In this document: one piece after another, positions 50,648 to 60,848 of the stretch
How the letters are laid out: each line of letters starts with the position of its first letter
Position numbering within the stretch: position 1 is the stretch's first letter
Program-made: the position numbers and the translations under genes
Origin: Chloroflexota bacterium
Lineage (GTDB): Bacteria; Chloroflexota; Anaerolineae; J036; Brachytrichaceae
NCBI GenBank assembly: GCA_021788625.1
Contig: JAJYKL010000009.1
Location: forward strand, 1 to 64,000
Direction: 5' to 3'
DNA length: 64,000 bases
Notes under the pieces: generated by a model
What the model was told of the DNA's origin: nothing
The model's input: only the letters and a program-made list of their open reading frames with translations
Database searches by the model: none

Positions 50648-51166
50648 CTACGATATTGCTGCCCGGCGCGCAGCGGAGGCCAGCAGGGCGGTAGCGAGAA
50701 CAGCCAATGCAACAGCAATGCCAAAAGGCAGCGAAATATGCGCGGATATGGCGGCGACTCCCAGCGCTGATCCGGCCAGTGCGAGTGATGCCAGACGCAG
50801 CAGGTGCCTGCGTATCAGGGTTGCTTCCTGCCCCACATTCCCAGCCCGTGAAAAACGATGCATCAGCTCGCCCAGGTCCCATGCGCATAATGCAGCGATC
50901 ACGCATAATAACATCCAAAGGTCAGGCATCAGGATAAGTGTGCCGACGGCTGCGGACGCCATATAAAGCCAGGCGAGTTTAGGAGCGTGCACCCACTTAC
51001 GTGTCAGGCTCAATGTCAGCCACAAAATCCCGACGAGAATGGCGATACCGCCCAGGATCGCATGCCCTATCCACATGGTTCCGGCAGCGAGCGAGAGCAC
51101 GGCAACACTTTCACATACGATGAGGCTGAAGGTTAACTGACGCACCTTACACCCGCCTAATCGCAT
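50648..51166 (-). CDS. Hypothetical membrane protein
   Basis: Multiple hydrophobic segments; downstream of and overlapping the DUF58 gene. Confidence 0.55.
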   Translation of the reverse strand: MRLGGCKVRQLTFSLIVCESVAVLSLAAGTMWIGHAILGGIAILVGILWLTLSLTRKWVHAPKLAWLYMASAAVGTLILMPDLWMLLCVIAALCAWDLGELMHRFSRAGNVGQEATLIRRHLLRLASLALAGSALGVAAISAHISLPFGIAVALAVLATALLASAARRAAIS

Positions 51167-52487
51167 GTTCGCGGACTGGCTGCCGCGATAATGCAGCATG
51201 CAGCGCTTCATCGAGCGGCTGGTCCACATGCCAATCGACTACCTGCGCCCCCGCTCGCCGTAGCTGTGAAAGAGCTGAGTGGCGCTCCACCTGACCGATG
51301 CGCAGTGCCACACGCGCGCCTGGCAGGTTACCGACCTGTGACATCTCATACAGGAGTGGATTGGGACTCACTACCAGCAATCCGTATCCGTTGGCGCGTA
51401 ACCGCGTCAGAACAGGCACATCGTCTATACCGGTGAGTGGACCTATGAATACAATTTGTGATCCTGAGGGGAAGAACTGCCAAGGCAGGTGATCCAGAGA
51501 CTCCAGTGCATAGTTGTGACCGGTTGTAGCGCGACCCAATGCTCGCAAGATACGTTCGCGCTGAAAGCGTCCGTAACCAGGGAACACACCTTCGCGGCCA
51601 CGACCATAAATCCACAATCCCACATGGTTGCCTTGCGATAGGAACATCCCTGCCAGCGAGGCCGAAGCTTGAATGGTGTGATCATAAAGCGTGCCTTCCA
51701 CGGTGCGTACATCGTTCTGGCTGCGTGCATCCAGGATGAGACCGATGTCAGCAATGCGCTCCTGTTCAAACTCGTTGGTATAGAGGCCGCGCTCGTGCCG
51801 GGCACTAACACGCCAATTCACCCAGTGTAGCCGGTCGCCCATCTGATAGTCACGCAGGCCAAAGAAGTCAATGCCTGAGCCGCTCTGACGAGAGGGCACG
51901 GGACCCGCGAACCCGCGCGTCCGAGGCGGTCGCAGCACAAATGGACGCAATGTGCGTACCTCAGGACGCACGAGCAGTGTCGCGGCTGCGCTCAATACCT
52001 CGCTATACTGGAATACACCAAAGGATTCACCGATGGTCACCTGGACGGTGCGAAAATCGTACTCGCCGCGTGCCCCGCTCACCTGGTATTGCAGCGTTAG
52101 TTGACCTCCCGATGGAAGCTCTGCCAAAACGCTGGTCTGGCCGTCCAGCAGTTGCAGTCCGGGTGGCACGTGGTCTCGAACGAGCAGCTCTTCACGCAAT
52201 TCACCCTGATTAGTGAGTGTCAGCGTAACCGTCACGGGTTGGCCTGGGGATATACGCGCCTTGCCCAGCGTGCGTACTGCCATCAGGGAGGATGCCTTTC
52301 CTGGAGACGATTCAGGCCGCTTAAGCCATGCCATGCCCAGATAAATGGCAATTGGCAGCCCGAGGGCGATAACAGCACCGTTTAGTGTAGCCAGGCCAAC
52401 CAGTAGCATTACTGCAACCAACCCTAACAACACCAGGGGCCCGGTCTGAATCGTGGAGGATGAAGAGTTTGGCGGGTGAAGCATCAA
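51147..52487 (-). CDS. DUF58 domain protein
   Basis: SGSGIDFFGLRDYQMGDRLHWVNWRVSARHERGLYTNEFEQERIADIGLILDARS; typical DUF58 core. Confidence 0.9.
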   Translation of the reverse strand: MMLHPPNSSSSTIQTGPLVLLGLVAVMLLVGLATLNGAVIALGLPIAIYLGMAWLKRPESSPGKASSLMAVRTLGKARISPGQPVTVTLTLTNQGELREELLVRDHVPPGLQLLDGQTSVLAELPSGGQLTLQYQVSGARGEYDFRTVQVTIGESFGVFQYSEVLSAAATLLVRPEVRTLRPFVLRPPRTRGFAGPVPSRQSGSGIDFFGLRDYQMGDRLHWVNWRVSARHERGLYTNEFEQERIADIGLILDARSQNDVRTVEGTLYDHTIQASASLAGMFLSQGNHVGLWIYGRGREGVFPGYGRFQRERILRALGRATTGHNYALESLDHLPWQFFPSGSQIVFIGPLTGIDDVPVLTRLRANGYGLLVVSPNPLLYEMSQVGNLPGARVALRIGQVERHSALSQLRRAGAQVVDWHVDQPLDEALHAALSRQPVREHAIRRV

Positions 52488-52502
52488 AAGTCAGCCTGAC
52501 AG

Positions 52503-53570
52503 TCAACTTGAGCTGGCGGGGTGTAAGGCGGATGCTTCTGCAGATGCCTGAGTAGATGCCGCTGAGGGGGCAATTGTTGATGCGAGTGATGCTTTGGCGG
52601 TAACCTCAATGACTGGCACCTGTGTAGTCTGAACCACCTCGTCGACGATCGTCTCAGCGGCATGCGCCTGCATCCACAGGTCGGGCTCAAGAATCAACCG
52701 ATGACTGAGTGCAGACCGGGCGAATGCTTTGACATCATCCGGGAGGACGAAGGCACGTCCCTGCATGGCCGCACCGGCACGCGCCAGCTTCAGTAATGCC
52801 AAAGCGCCGCGTGGGCTGGCGCCCACAGCCACCTGCCGGTAACCTCGCGTTCGGCGCGCCAGGTTTACGATGTAATGCTCCACGTCTGGATCCAGGTACA
52901 CTTGCTCCACCAATTGTCGGATGCGAAGCAGCCCCGGTGCGTCCGTAACGGCCACCAGGTCGAAGGCGTCGTGCTGGCGCTCGCGCCGGCGGCGCAGGAT
53001 CTCCTGTTCTTCCTCTTCGCTGGGGTATCCAACAGCCAGCTTCATGATGAAACGGTCCAGCTGCGCTTCGGGCAGGGGGAATGTGCCTTCATACTCAATC
53101 GGGTTTTGGGTGGCAATAACGACGAAAGGTTGGGGCAACGCCATCGTATCGCCTTCCAACGTTACCTGATTCTCCTGCATCGCTTCCAAAAGGGCTGACT
53201 GGGTGCGCGGTGAAGCACGGTTGATCTCATCGGCCAGGACGATATTTGCAAACAGAGGGCCTTTACGAAGCACGAAGTCATTCTGTGCACGGTTGAACAC
53301 ATAACCACCGGTGATGTCGCCAGGGAGCAGGTCGGGAGTGAACTGGATGCGGCGGAAGCTAATACCCAGAGCTGTGGCAAAGCTATTGGCAATCAACGTC
53401 TTGGCCAGACCCGGGTAGTCTTCCAGCAGCACATGCCCGCCTGCCAGCAGGGCAGCCATGATCTGCTGTAGCACGGCCTGTTTACCGACAACTGCTCGTG
53501 ACACCTGTTCAATCACACTCTTTGTAAGGGTGCCTACTTCCTGCACGTCAACGTGTGATGGTTCAATCAT
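52503..53570 (-). CDS. MoxR-family AAA ATPase
   Basis: GGHVLLEDYPGLAKTLIANSFATAL..RIQFTPDLLPGDITGGYVFN..VLADEINRASPRTQSALLEAMQENQVT. Confidence 0.94.
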   Translation of the reverse strand: MIEPSHVDVQEVGTLTKSVIEQVSRAVVGKQAVLQQIMAALLAGGHVLLEDYPGLAKTLIANSFATALGISFRRIQFTPDLLPGDITGGYVFNRAQNDFVLRKGPLFANIVLADEINRASPRTQSALLEAMQENQVTLEGDTMALPQPFVVIATQNPIEYEGTFPLPEAQLDRFIMKLAVGYPSEEEEQEILRRRRERQHDAFDLVAVTDAPGLLRIRQLVEQVYLDPDVEHYIVNLARRTRGYRQVAVGASPRGALALLKLARAGAAMQGRAFVLPDDVKAFARSALSHRLILEPDLWMQAHAAETIVDEVVQTTQVPVIEVTAKASLASTIAPSAASTQASAEASALHPASSS

Positions 53571-53586
53571 GGGCTCGTGATTTCCT

Positions 53587-54297
53587 TTAACCTCGTAAAC
53601 TGGTTACTGGCGCTTTGTTATCGGGGTGTGGTCGGTTGACCTCCAGACCACCGCCGAGTGTTTCCAGGTAGTCGATCACCCGCTCGACCTGACGCAGGTA
53701 GCGCGAGTCGTCAGGTTTTCGCCGCTTGCCTGAGCTGAAGTGCCGGACCACACGGCGCCCATAGCGTTCCCATCGATCAGCCGGCTCGTCCGCCAACCAG
53801 TGTTGCCAATCGACAAGCAGCGAGTTCACTTCCTCAGGGACTTCCAGGGATCGGGCGCGAACACGACGCTCGACGTCATCGACTGTCTGATGATCCTGAT
53901 AGGCGATCTGCTGTACGACCAGCGCCCGCATTTCGAACGCGACACGCTCGCAAGCAAAACGGCTCTCATCCATACGGGCCAATAGGTCCTGACGTTCTTC
54001 CAGGCGCGATCGCTCAACCTGACGGGTGATGGTGCGGGTATTTTTCGCTCCTCGCTGCGACCGTATCGGTGTAATGATGAAGTGCCAGGCCACCCAGACT
54101 GCAATAGCCACCAGGAATGCCCAGTACGTCGATTGTGGGATGCTATTTACGACCAGGCTTATAAGCCATAACCCGAAGCTAAGCGGCAGCACGATATATT
54201 GCCGAACGATGTCACGCAGCAATAGCGTGGACAATGCTGATGCAAGCACCACGATCAAAACAATCACAAGTATGATCTGCCAGCGACGCGCGTTCAT
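53587..54297 (-). CDS. Hypothetical membrane protein of the MoxR/DUF58 operon
   Basis: Two TM segments then a charged cytoplasmic region; position in operon. Confidence 0.6.
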   Translation of the reverse strand: MNARRWQIILVIVLIVVLASALSTLLLRDIVRQYIVLPLSFGLWLISLVVNSIPQSTYWAFLVAIAVWVAWHFIITPIRSQRGAKNTRTITRQVERSRLEERQDLLARMDESRFACERVAFEMRALVVQQIAYQDHQTVDDVERRVRARSLEVPEEVNSLLVDWQHWLADEPADRWERYGRRVVRHFSSGKRRKPDDSRYLRQVERVIDYLETLGGGLEVNRPHPDNKAPVTSLRG

Positions 54298-54302
54298 AGG
54301 TC

Positions 54303-55244
54303 CTATGTTGGCAAGTTCTGCCCCGGCAGGCCTTGCCCAGCTTGGCCATGCCATAACGCATCTTCCTTCGGTGTGCGCAGAACAGTAACGAGCGCGTCCA
54401 GGCTGGTCATGGCATCCTTCTCAGCCTGGGGACCCAGCGGTTCGTGTCCATAACGCACGCGCTCGAAGAGGTCCGTCAGGTTGCGCACAGCTTCCAGGGG
54501 AACGCCTTTACCTTGCAGAGTCTGCTCAAATTCACGTGCCGTCATGGCAGGTTGCCGCTGCAGGCCACGCTCCCGTTGTAGCGTCCGGCTCATCACGCGA
54601 TAGCAGTGCAGCACCACATCACGCAAATCGCCGCCAGAACGCAGGGCGTCCATGGCATCCTGTGCCTGGTCGGCAAGGGCCTCCAGCTCCTTGTCCGAAG
54701 GGGGATGACGTCTTTTCCAGGCTCGCCATATGACGAAAGCCAGCACAGCGCTGATAAGTAAACCCACGGCAAGGCTGATGGCTACTACTGCGGTCTCGGA
54801 TGTGGATGGGTTAAACGTCGCGCCTGGGAAGGTCGGGCCAGTTGCATTGGACGGTGTAGCGGGCAGTTTCGGCTGGCTCTGGTTCTGGGTAACTACGGGC
54901 AACCGCGTATTATTTTCCAGCACCAGCAGTACGGCTATGAGCATCCCCAGGATACTCAGGTTGGCAATGAGTTTCAGCCGGCCCTCGCGTGAGAGCAGGG
55001 CATAGATGATGACCAGCGGAATGCCTGCCACGGCGGCTAGCATGATCAGTTGTATGACGGTGAGCATGGCGCCACTGCTGGGACCTGTAGCCTGGGTCCC
55101 TTGCGACGCGAAAGTCCCACTCGAACTCAGTGAAAAAGGCTGACCAGGGAGCAGTCGCAATCCACCGATGCCGATCGCCAACAACACCAGAGCGACGACC
55201 AACCCCACCACGAGATATACTTCAACGCGTTTACTCGCGTGCAT
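54303..55244 (-). CDS. DUF4129 domain membrane protein
   Basis: DVVLHCYRVMSRTLQRERGLQRQPAMTAREFEQTLQGKGVPLEAVRNLTDLFERVRYGHEPLG. Confidence 0.8.
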   Translation of the reverse strand: MHASKRVEVYLVVGLVVALVLLAIGIGGLRLLPGQPFSLSSSGTFASQGTQATGPSSGAMLTVIQLIMLAAVAGIPLVIIYALLSREGRLKLIANLSILGMLIAVLLVLENNTRLPVVTQNQSQPKLPATPSNATGPTFPGATFNPSTSETAVVAISLAVGLLISAVLAFVIWRAWKRRHPPSDKELEALADQAQDAMDALRSGGDLRDVVLHCYRVMSRTLQRERGLQRQPAMTAREFEQTLQGKGVPLEAVRNLTDLFERVRYGHEPLGPQAEKDAMTSLDALVTVLRTPKEDALWHGQAGQGLPGQNLPT

Positions 55245-55345
55245 CAGGACGAGTATAGGAGCGGACGGCACAACCGTCAACGGGGACCGCTCCGCCATGT
55301 ATACGATAACGATAATCGGGATAGGTTGTTTTGTGGCGAGGGAAG

Positions 55346-56140
55346 ATGATTGAGGTGCGTCGTTTGCAACCAGGTGAGGTGGCTCTTTACCGATCCATGC
55401 GGCTTCGTATGCTCGTTGATTCGCCTACTGCCTTTGGAGAATCGCTGGAACAGGCTGAGCTGAGGCCGGACACCTACTGGACAGATACGGTTGTGCGGGC
55501 TACCACTTCACCTCTGCAGGTGATTTTCATGGCATGGGATGATAGCCGGGGGTGTGGAACAGTTTCGGGGTCAATCATGTTGCCGCCTGTCCTGACTGAT
55601 GACCAGGTGGCCATTCTGTCTCGTGCGGTGACTGGTAAAAGCCCAGGCAATAATGAAATGGTGGCACTTGGAACAGCGCTGACTGAGCTGGCACAGAAGC
55701 TTGCCACACTACAGGAATCCGATCACAGACGGCTGTTCCGTTTCCTGATCCAGATGGGACTCAATTTCGCAGATGCAGCCCGCATCGTACCACCTCCACC
55801 TCCGCCTGGTTGGCACGGCGGGCCGCTGCCATTTGGTGGTCCGCCGCGTGTTACCTGTATCACCGCCCACGTCCGGGGCATGTGGGTTGATCCTGAATAT
55901 CGGCGCAAGGGTGTCGGGCGTATGTTGCTTGACACATTAATTGACTGGGCGCGAGAGCAGCACGCTGAACACATGGAACTGGGCGTGACCGAAGGGAACG
56001 AACCTGCCATTGCGCTTTATAAACGCGTGGGTTTCAAGGATAACGGTCAGCGGATGCCGTCCATGTCCAACCCCAACCTGCGTTTTTGTTTCATGGAGTG
56101 CGACATTCCGAGCGGCGCAACTACTCTGCGCCAGCATTGA
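55346..56140 (+). CDS. GNAT-family N-acetyltransferase with internal insertion
   Basis: HVRGMWVDPEYRRKGVGRMLLDTLIDWAREQHAEHMELGVTEGNEPAIALYKRVGFKDNGQR; GNAT motif A/B. Confidence 0.88.
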   Translation: MIEVRRLQPGEVALYRSMRLRMLVDSPTAFGESLEQAELRPDTYWTDTVVRATTSPLQVIFMAWDDSRGCGTVSGSIMLPPVLTDDQVAILSRAVTGKSPGNNEMVALGTALTELAQKLATLQESDHRRLFRFLIQMGLNFADAARIVPPPPPPGWHGGPLPFGGPPRVTCITAHVRGMWVDPEYRRKGVGRMLLDTLIDWAREQHAEHMELGVTEGNEPAIALYKRVGFKDNGQRMPSMSNPNLRFCFMECDIPSGATTLRQH

Positions 56141-56236
56141 TCTGGCTATAACATATTCCCGTTCCTACTGCTATGCTAATGAGATCCCGTGAACTACGCT
56201 ACACCAATCGAGTGTTCGTGCGATAAAGGTACTGCA

Positions 56237-57460
56237 TTAGTGAGGCCGGAGCAGAGCTTTTATCAGCTTCCAATAAGAGAAACTGTGTGGCGCAGGTTGG
56301 TCGCCCAGCACAATGCGGATCAATAGCAGCTTCAGATCCATTCGGCGTGAAGCAAGCCTCACCAGCACATTGAGCCAAAATGGGTGATGGAATGTACGGC
56401 GCACGCGATGACAGAACTCGAATAGATTCTGGTAGCGCTCGCGCAAGGCGGTGTCATATTCCTCGAAGCGTGCGGTTGAGAAGTCGGCCTGCTGGAACAT
56501 GCGAGCCAGATGTTCCGCAGCGATACGACCCGACTCTAGCGCGTAGTCAATGCCCTCACCACTCAACGGATTGACCAGTCCGGCCGCTTCGCCTACAAAG
56601 AGCGCTTGACCCATGAAGGTGGGGGCGGTGAGAAAGTCAACTCGCAGTGGGAAACCCTTTAGCTTACTGACACGCCGTGCACGTGCAAGAGTGTCGTGCA
56701 GATGTGAGTGGAGGACGAATGACTCGAACGCTTCGGTTGGTGAAGAGATGCCTCGCTGGCTGGCGTGGCCTTCAGCGAAATAGCCTGCGCCCACATTAGC
56801 CGAGCGAGGGCCAGTGGGGAATACCCAGGCATAGCCGGGCAGCCGCACCCCGTCAAAGCGCAGTTGTACCCGGTCGCAGAGCACGTTCAAGTCATCGTAA
56901 TAGGCGCGCGCGGCAACCATCGTTGGCGGCGCCTCTTGAAGTGCACCCATGCTTAGTAGTAGCCGCATGTTTGCACCCGTAGCTATTACCGCAGCGCGGG
57001 CGCTACAGGTCCACGTTTTTCTATCTTGTACACAGGTAAGGGTAACACCTGAGGTTGTGGTGGTGACGCCTGTCACATGCACGGCAGGCTCAAAGGCGGC
57101 ACCGGAAGCGAGAGCATGTTCGAGTAGGAGGTTGTCCAGCTTCAAGCGTGGTAGCACCAGCATGTAGGCATAGCGAGCATCGCGTGCTGCAACAGGAGAG
57201 GATACCGAATGACCGTCTGGCGAATAAATCTCCACACCATTGATGCGGCAGGCGATCTGAGTTAAAGGCGTGAGCAGGCCCATGTCATCCAATATGGCCA
57301 GCGCACGAGGAGTCAGCCCATCACCGCAGGTCTTGTCACGGGGGAAGGTTGCCTTATCCAGTATAAGGACACTCAGATTGTGCCGGCGGAGGTAATAGGC
57401 TGCAGCGGAACCACCCGGTCCAGCCCCGACCACCACGACATCGTACCCTGCATGTGCCAA
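56237..57460 (-). CDS. Geranylgeranyl reductase-family FAD-dependent oxidoreductase
   Basis: YDVVVVGAGPGGSAAAYYLRRHNLSVLILDKATFPRDKTCGDGLTPRAL..FVGEAAGLVNPLSGEGIDYALESGRIAAEHL. Confidence 0.9.
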   Translation of the reverse strand: MAHAGYDVVVVGAGPGGSAAAYYLRRHNLSVLILDKATFPRDKTCGDGLTPRALAILDDMGLLTPLTQIACRINGVEIYSPDGHSVSSPVAARDARYAYMLVLPRLKLDNLLLEHALASGAAFEPAVHVTGVTTTTSGVTLTCVQDRKTWTCSARAAVIATGANMRLLLSMGALQEAPPTMVAARAYYDDLNVLCDRVQLRFDGVRLPGYAWVFPTGPRSANVGAGYFAEGHASQRGISSPTEAFESFVLHSHLHDTLARARRVSKLKGFPLRVDFLTAPTFMGQALFVGEAAGLVNPLSGEGIDYALESGRIAAEHLARMFQQADFSTARFEEYDTALRERYQNLFEFCHRVRRTFHHPFWLNVLVRLASRRMDLKLLLIRIVLGDQPAPHSFSYWKLIKALLRPH

Positions 57461-57461
57461 C

Positions 57462-57980
57462 TTAACTTCTGCCCTGTTGGCCAGGGTCCTGCCCCCGGTA
57501 TGAACGTGACATCATCGCTCCGCCCAGAGCGCCCAGTAGCAAACCAATAATGGGTAGCCCGGCGCCGCAGCACATGATTTGCGTCACAATAGTCGCTTGC
57601 GACAACATATCGAGGGTTAATCCCATCCCGGCAAATTGCTGCAACTGCTCGGCGGTATACATCTGGTGGATGGCCTCGTTGATGCGCTGCATGTAGTCGC
57701 TGCTACTAGACATGATGATCAGCACAGCGATGACTGCTAACGCAGCCAACAAACCGGCAATGAGCCCGGCGAGGGCGCCGGACCGCGATGCCGGCCCACG
57801 CTCAAGGTTGTCCGAGTGTCGAGCAGCCAGGTAGCCAGTGATGATCAGGCCGCCTAGTACGATGACGATACCTAACAGAAAGAGATCTGGTGAGTCTGTC
57901 ACCTGCTGCGCAGCGACGGCCAGTCCCAGCACCAGCCCGCCGATCAATCCCACGCGTAACGCGGCCCGACTCCCTGTCAT
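57462..57980 (-). CDS. Hypothetical membrane protein
   Basis: Four hydrophobic segments, Gly-rich TM helices. Confidence 0.55.
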   Translation of the reverse strand: MTGSRAALRVGLIGGLVLGLAVAAQQVTDSPDLFLLGIVIVLGGLIITGYLAARHSDNLERGPASRSGALAGLIAGLLAALAVIAVLIIMSSSSDYMQRINEAIHQMYTAEQLQQFAGMGLTLDMLSQATIVTQIMCCGAGLPIIGLLLGALGGAMMSRSYRGQDPGQQGRS

Positions 57981-58138
57981 GCAGTGCCTCTTTGTATAAC
58001 CTCTTCATATTCAAACGAGTGGGGTGGCCTGTCTGGCGGAACACCTTCCGGGCGCCGTACCAGGTAACACCCCACTGGCAATGATCCAAGAGCCGATTAT
58101 AAGATGAAGCGAACCGGATGGGTGAAAAGGTGGGAACC

Positions 58139-59533
58139 CTAACGTCTTTGGAACAGATCGTCAATGGCATCAGCCAGTTGCTGCAATGTCGCGACCTGGT
58201 GCACTGCGTCACACAGCGGTGCGTAAGCCGCCATGTCGCTGTCGCCCTCCCCCCATTGATTAGGCGGTTCCGGATTCATCCAGATGATGCGCCGGGCACG
58301 CATCTTTAAATTGTTCACCAGATCCAGGCGCGGATCATTGTAGTTGTTGCGGCCATCGCCGACGAAGATCAGCGTCGTACGGCGATCCACGGTGTCCAGG
58401 TAGTTTTGACAAAATGTGCACAGGCTGTTCCCCAGGTCGGTGTTGTAGTGGCCGGGTGGGAGCTCGTGCAGCACGATCGGAATCGCTTCCTCGGGACGAT
58501 GCTCCACGAATATCAGGCTGATGTCGTGGAGGTCGTCGATGAAGGCAAAGGAACGCGCCTTGGACACCTGATCCTGCATCTCATAGACCATGCGCAGCAT
58601 AAACTCTGTTACGGGCCGCATGGACGTGGACACATCCACGATCACCGTTAACTTGGGTTTCAGGTGGTGCCGTTTGAACCTTAGCTCAAGCGGCACACCG
58701 CCATAGCGCAGGTTGTAACGGATGGTTGATTTGACGTCAAAGTCGCCCTCCCTGGCGTGCCGCATGCGCAGGGCTGCGCGGGAGCGCAGGCGTGCCACCA
58801 GACGGCGTACATGGTTACGCAATTCGTCCATTTCGGCGTCGGTAAGGGACGACAGAGGCCGGTTCATCAGATCATCGATACGCTGGCGGTGGGGGTTATC
58901 GTCGGGTTGTTGGTACATGTTCTGGCCGACGTAACGCGAAACCTGTTCGCGCATTCCCTCGGCGTTTTGCTCGACTGTGTCTTTAACCTCCTGGCGCCCC
59001 TGACTGTTCATGCCTTGCTCCTTAAGCTGCTGCATCAAGGCCTCGATGGCCTCCTGCAGTTGCTGAGGCGTCAAGCCCATCTCGCGCAGCATGCGTTGCA
59101 CCATCCATTGCTGAGCCAGCGGACTCATACGCATGTTGTGCATTGGGTTGGCAATTCCGGCTTGTTTGGAGTATTGATCCATCTGATCCTGGCTGGGCTG
59201 CTCGCCATTAGCCAGCATCCTCATCAGTTGCTGAAGCTGCTGGCGCAATTGCTGCAGGGCACGCTGGAGCTGCTCCTGCTGCTGGGGGCTGAGACCCTGG
59301 GGTTGTTGGGGCGGCTGCCCTTCACTGCCGAAGAAGTATGGGAATAAAAGCTCGAATGCCGGTACATCGGCCGGCTCTTTGATCAGGGTTGCCTTCAGCG
59401 CGTTCTTAAAGAGCTGCCGGTTATAGACACCGATGGCCTCAATGGCGTGCATCGAATCGGCTGATTCCGCCAGTGACACGCGAACACCGCGTGAGCGAAG
59501 TGCGCTAACAAACTCCACCACTCTGGTATCCAT
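58139..59533 (-). CDS. VWA-domain (CoxE-like) protein with Gln-rich linker
   Basis: LTVIVDVSTSMRPVTEFMLRMVYEM (MIDAS DxSxS); N-terminal VSALRSRGVRVSLAESADSMHAI; about 120 residues of Q-rich sequence. Confidence 0.88.
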   Translation of the reverse strand: MDTRVVEFVSALRSRGVRVSLAESADSMHAIEAIGVYNRQLFKNALKATLIKEPADVPAFELLFPYFFGSEGQPPQQPQGLSPQQQEQLQRALQQLRQQLQQLMRMLANGEQPSQDQMDQYSKQAGIANPMHNMRMSPLAQQWMVQRMLREMGLTPQQLQEAIEALMQQLKEQGMNSQGRQEVKDTVEQNAEGMREQVSRYVGQNMYQQPDDNPHRQRIDDLMNRPLSSLTDAEMDELRNHVRRLVARLRSRAALRMRHAREGDFDVKSTIRYNLRYGGVPLELRFKRHHLKPKLTVIVDVSTSMRPVTEFMLRMVYEMQDQVSKARSFAFIDDLHDISLIFVEHRPEEAIPIVLHELPPGHYNTDLGNSLCTFCQNYLDTVDRRTTLIFVGDGRNNYNDPRLDLVNNLKMRARRIIWMNPEPPNQWGEGDSDMAAYAPLCDAVHQVATLQQLADAIDDLFQRR

Positions 59534-59653
59534 TCCACTACTCTCCACCCGCAGGTTCGCATGGCACACTACCTAGACCGAGCTTCGTGCAGCATGCATC
59601 ATGGGTTAACCGTTTCCTGACCAGGGATTGAAAGTCTCTGTTGATCCGTTCTC

Positions 59654-60586
59654 CTAACGTAAACCCATATCGCGGCTGTGACTGCTGCTTCCACTGCTGA
59701 GTGCATGGCGTGCACGCTGGATGTCGCTCTGGTGCTTCAAGATGACCGTCAGTGTATCGTTGAGTGTCTTCTCATCGAGATGCCTGGCGTTGATCGAGAC
59801 CAGTGCCTTGGCCCAATCCACGGTTTCGGCGACACTGGGGGCTTTCTTGAGGTCAAGCTGACGCAGGCGCTGTACGATATCCACCACCTGCTTGACCACC
59901 AGCGGGTTCAGATTCGGGACACGCATTTTTACGATACTTAGTTCCGTGTCCATGGTGGGATAGTCAATGTACAGGTAGAGCGCGCGGCGCTTGAGCGCCT
60001 CGGACAACTCGCGCGTGTTATTGCTGGTGAGCACCACCATCGGTTGGATTTTGGCTTTCACGGTGCCAATCTCCGGGACACTGACCTGGAAGTCACTAAG
60101 GATCTCCAGCAAGAAAGCCTCGAACTCTGCATCGGCGCGATCAATTTCATCAATCAGCAGCACGACAGGCTGGTCACTCATGAGCGCGCGGAGTAAGGGG
60201 CGGGGCAGCAGGAAGCGCATGGAGAAGAAAACATTTTCCTCATTGGCCAGTTTATCGGCGGCGTCGGTCAGGCTGGAGGCGCCTCCCATCACTTCAGAGA
60301 GCTTGTCACGTAGCAGTTGTGTATACAACATCTGCTTGGAATACTCCCACTCATAGAGCGCCTTTGCTTCATCCAGACCTTCGTAGCATTGCAGGCGAAT
60401 GAGATTGCGCCCCGAAGCCCCTGCCCAGGCCTTGGCAAGTTCCGTTTTACCCACGCCGGCTGGTCCTTCGGCGAGGATGGGTTTACCCATGCGCTCCGCC
60501 AGGAACACGGCGGTGGATATCTCGTCGGAGGCGATATATTGCTGACTGCACAATCCGTCGGTGACGTCGGAAACCTGACTAAACAT
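59654..60586 (-). CDS. MoxR-family AAA ATPase (CoxD-like)
   Basis: PILAEGPAGVGKTELAKAWAGASG..VVLLIDEIDRADAEFEAFLLEILSDFQVSVPE. Confidence 0.92.
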   Translation of the reverse strand: MFSQVSDVTDGLCSQQYIASDEISTAVFLAERMGKPILAEGPAGVGKTELAKAWAGASGRNLIRLQCYEGLDEAKALYEWEYSKQMLYTQLLRDKLSEVMGGASSLTDAADKLANEENVFFSMRFLLPRPLLRALMSDQPVVLLIDEIDRADAEFEAFLLEILSDFQVSVPEIGTVKAKIQPMVVLTSNNTRELSEALKRRALYLYIDYPTMDTELSIVKMRVPNLNPLVVKQVVDIVQRLRQLDLKKAPSVAETVDWAKALVSINARHLDEKTLNDTLTVILKHQSDIQRARHALSSGSSSHSRDMGLR

Positions 60587-60848
60587 ATCTATCTCTTTCC
60601 TTGATTATCCAATACCCCCTGACTCGTTACCTATGGATTATCGCAACGCAATATAAGCGTATGCTGAGACGCCAAGACGGCGCTGCCAGCAATTGACTTA
60701 CCCCTGCCGGTTGGCTGTGGTACAATCCGGCGCGGCCTACGGGTCACTAATATTACACATGCGGCCGGATGGATGCAGCCTGTCGCGCTGGACGGATGCC
60801 CGGCGTGATCTGCCACCAAATGATGACCGCAGAGGAAAAAGGAGAAAT

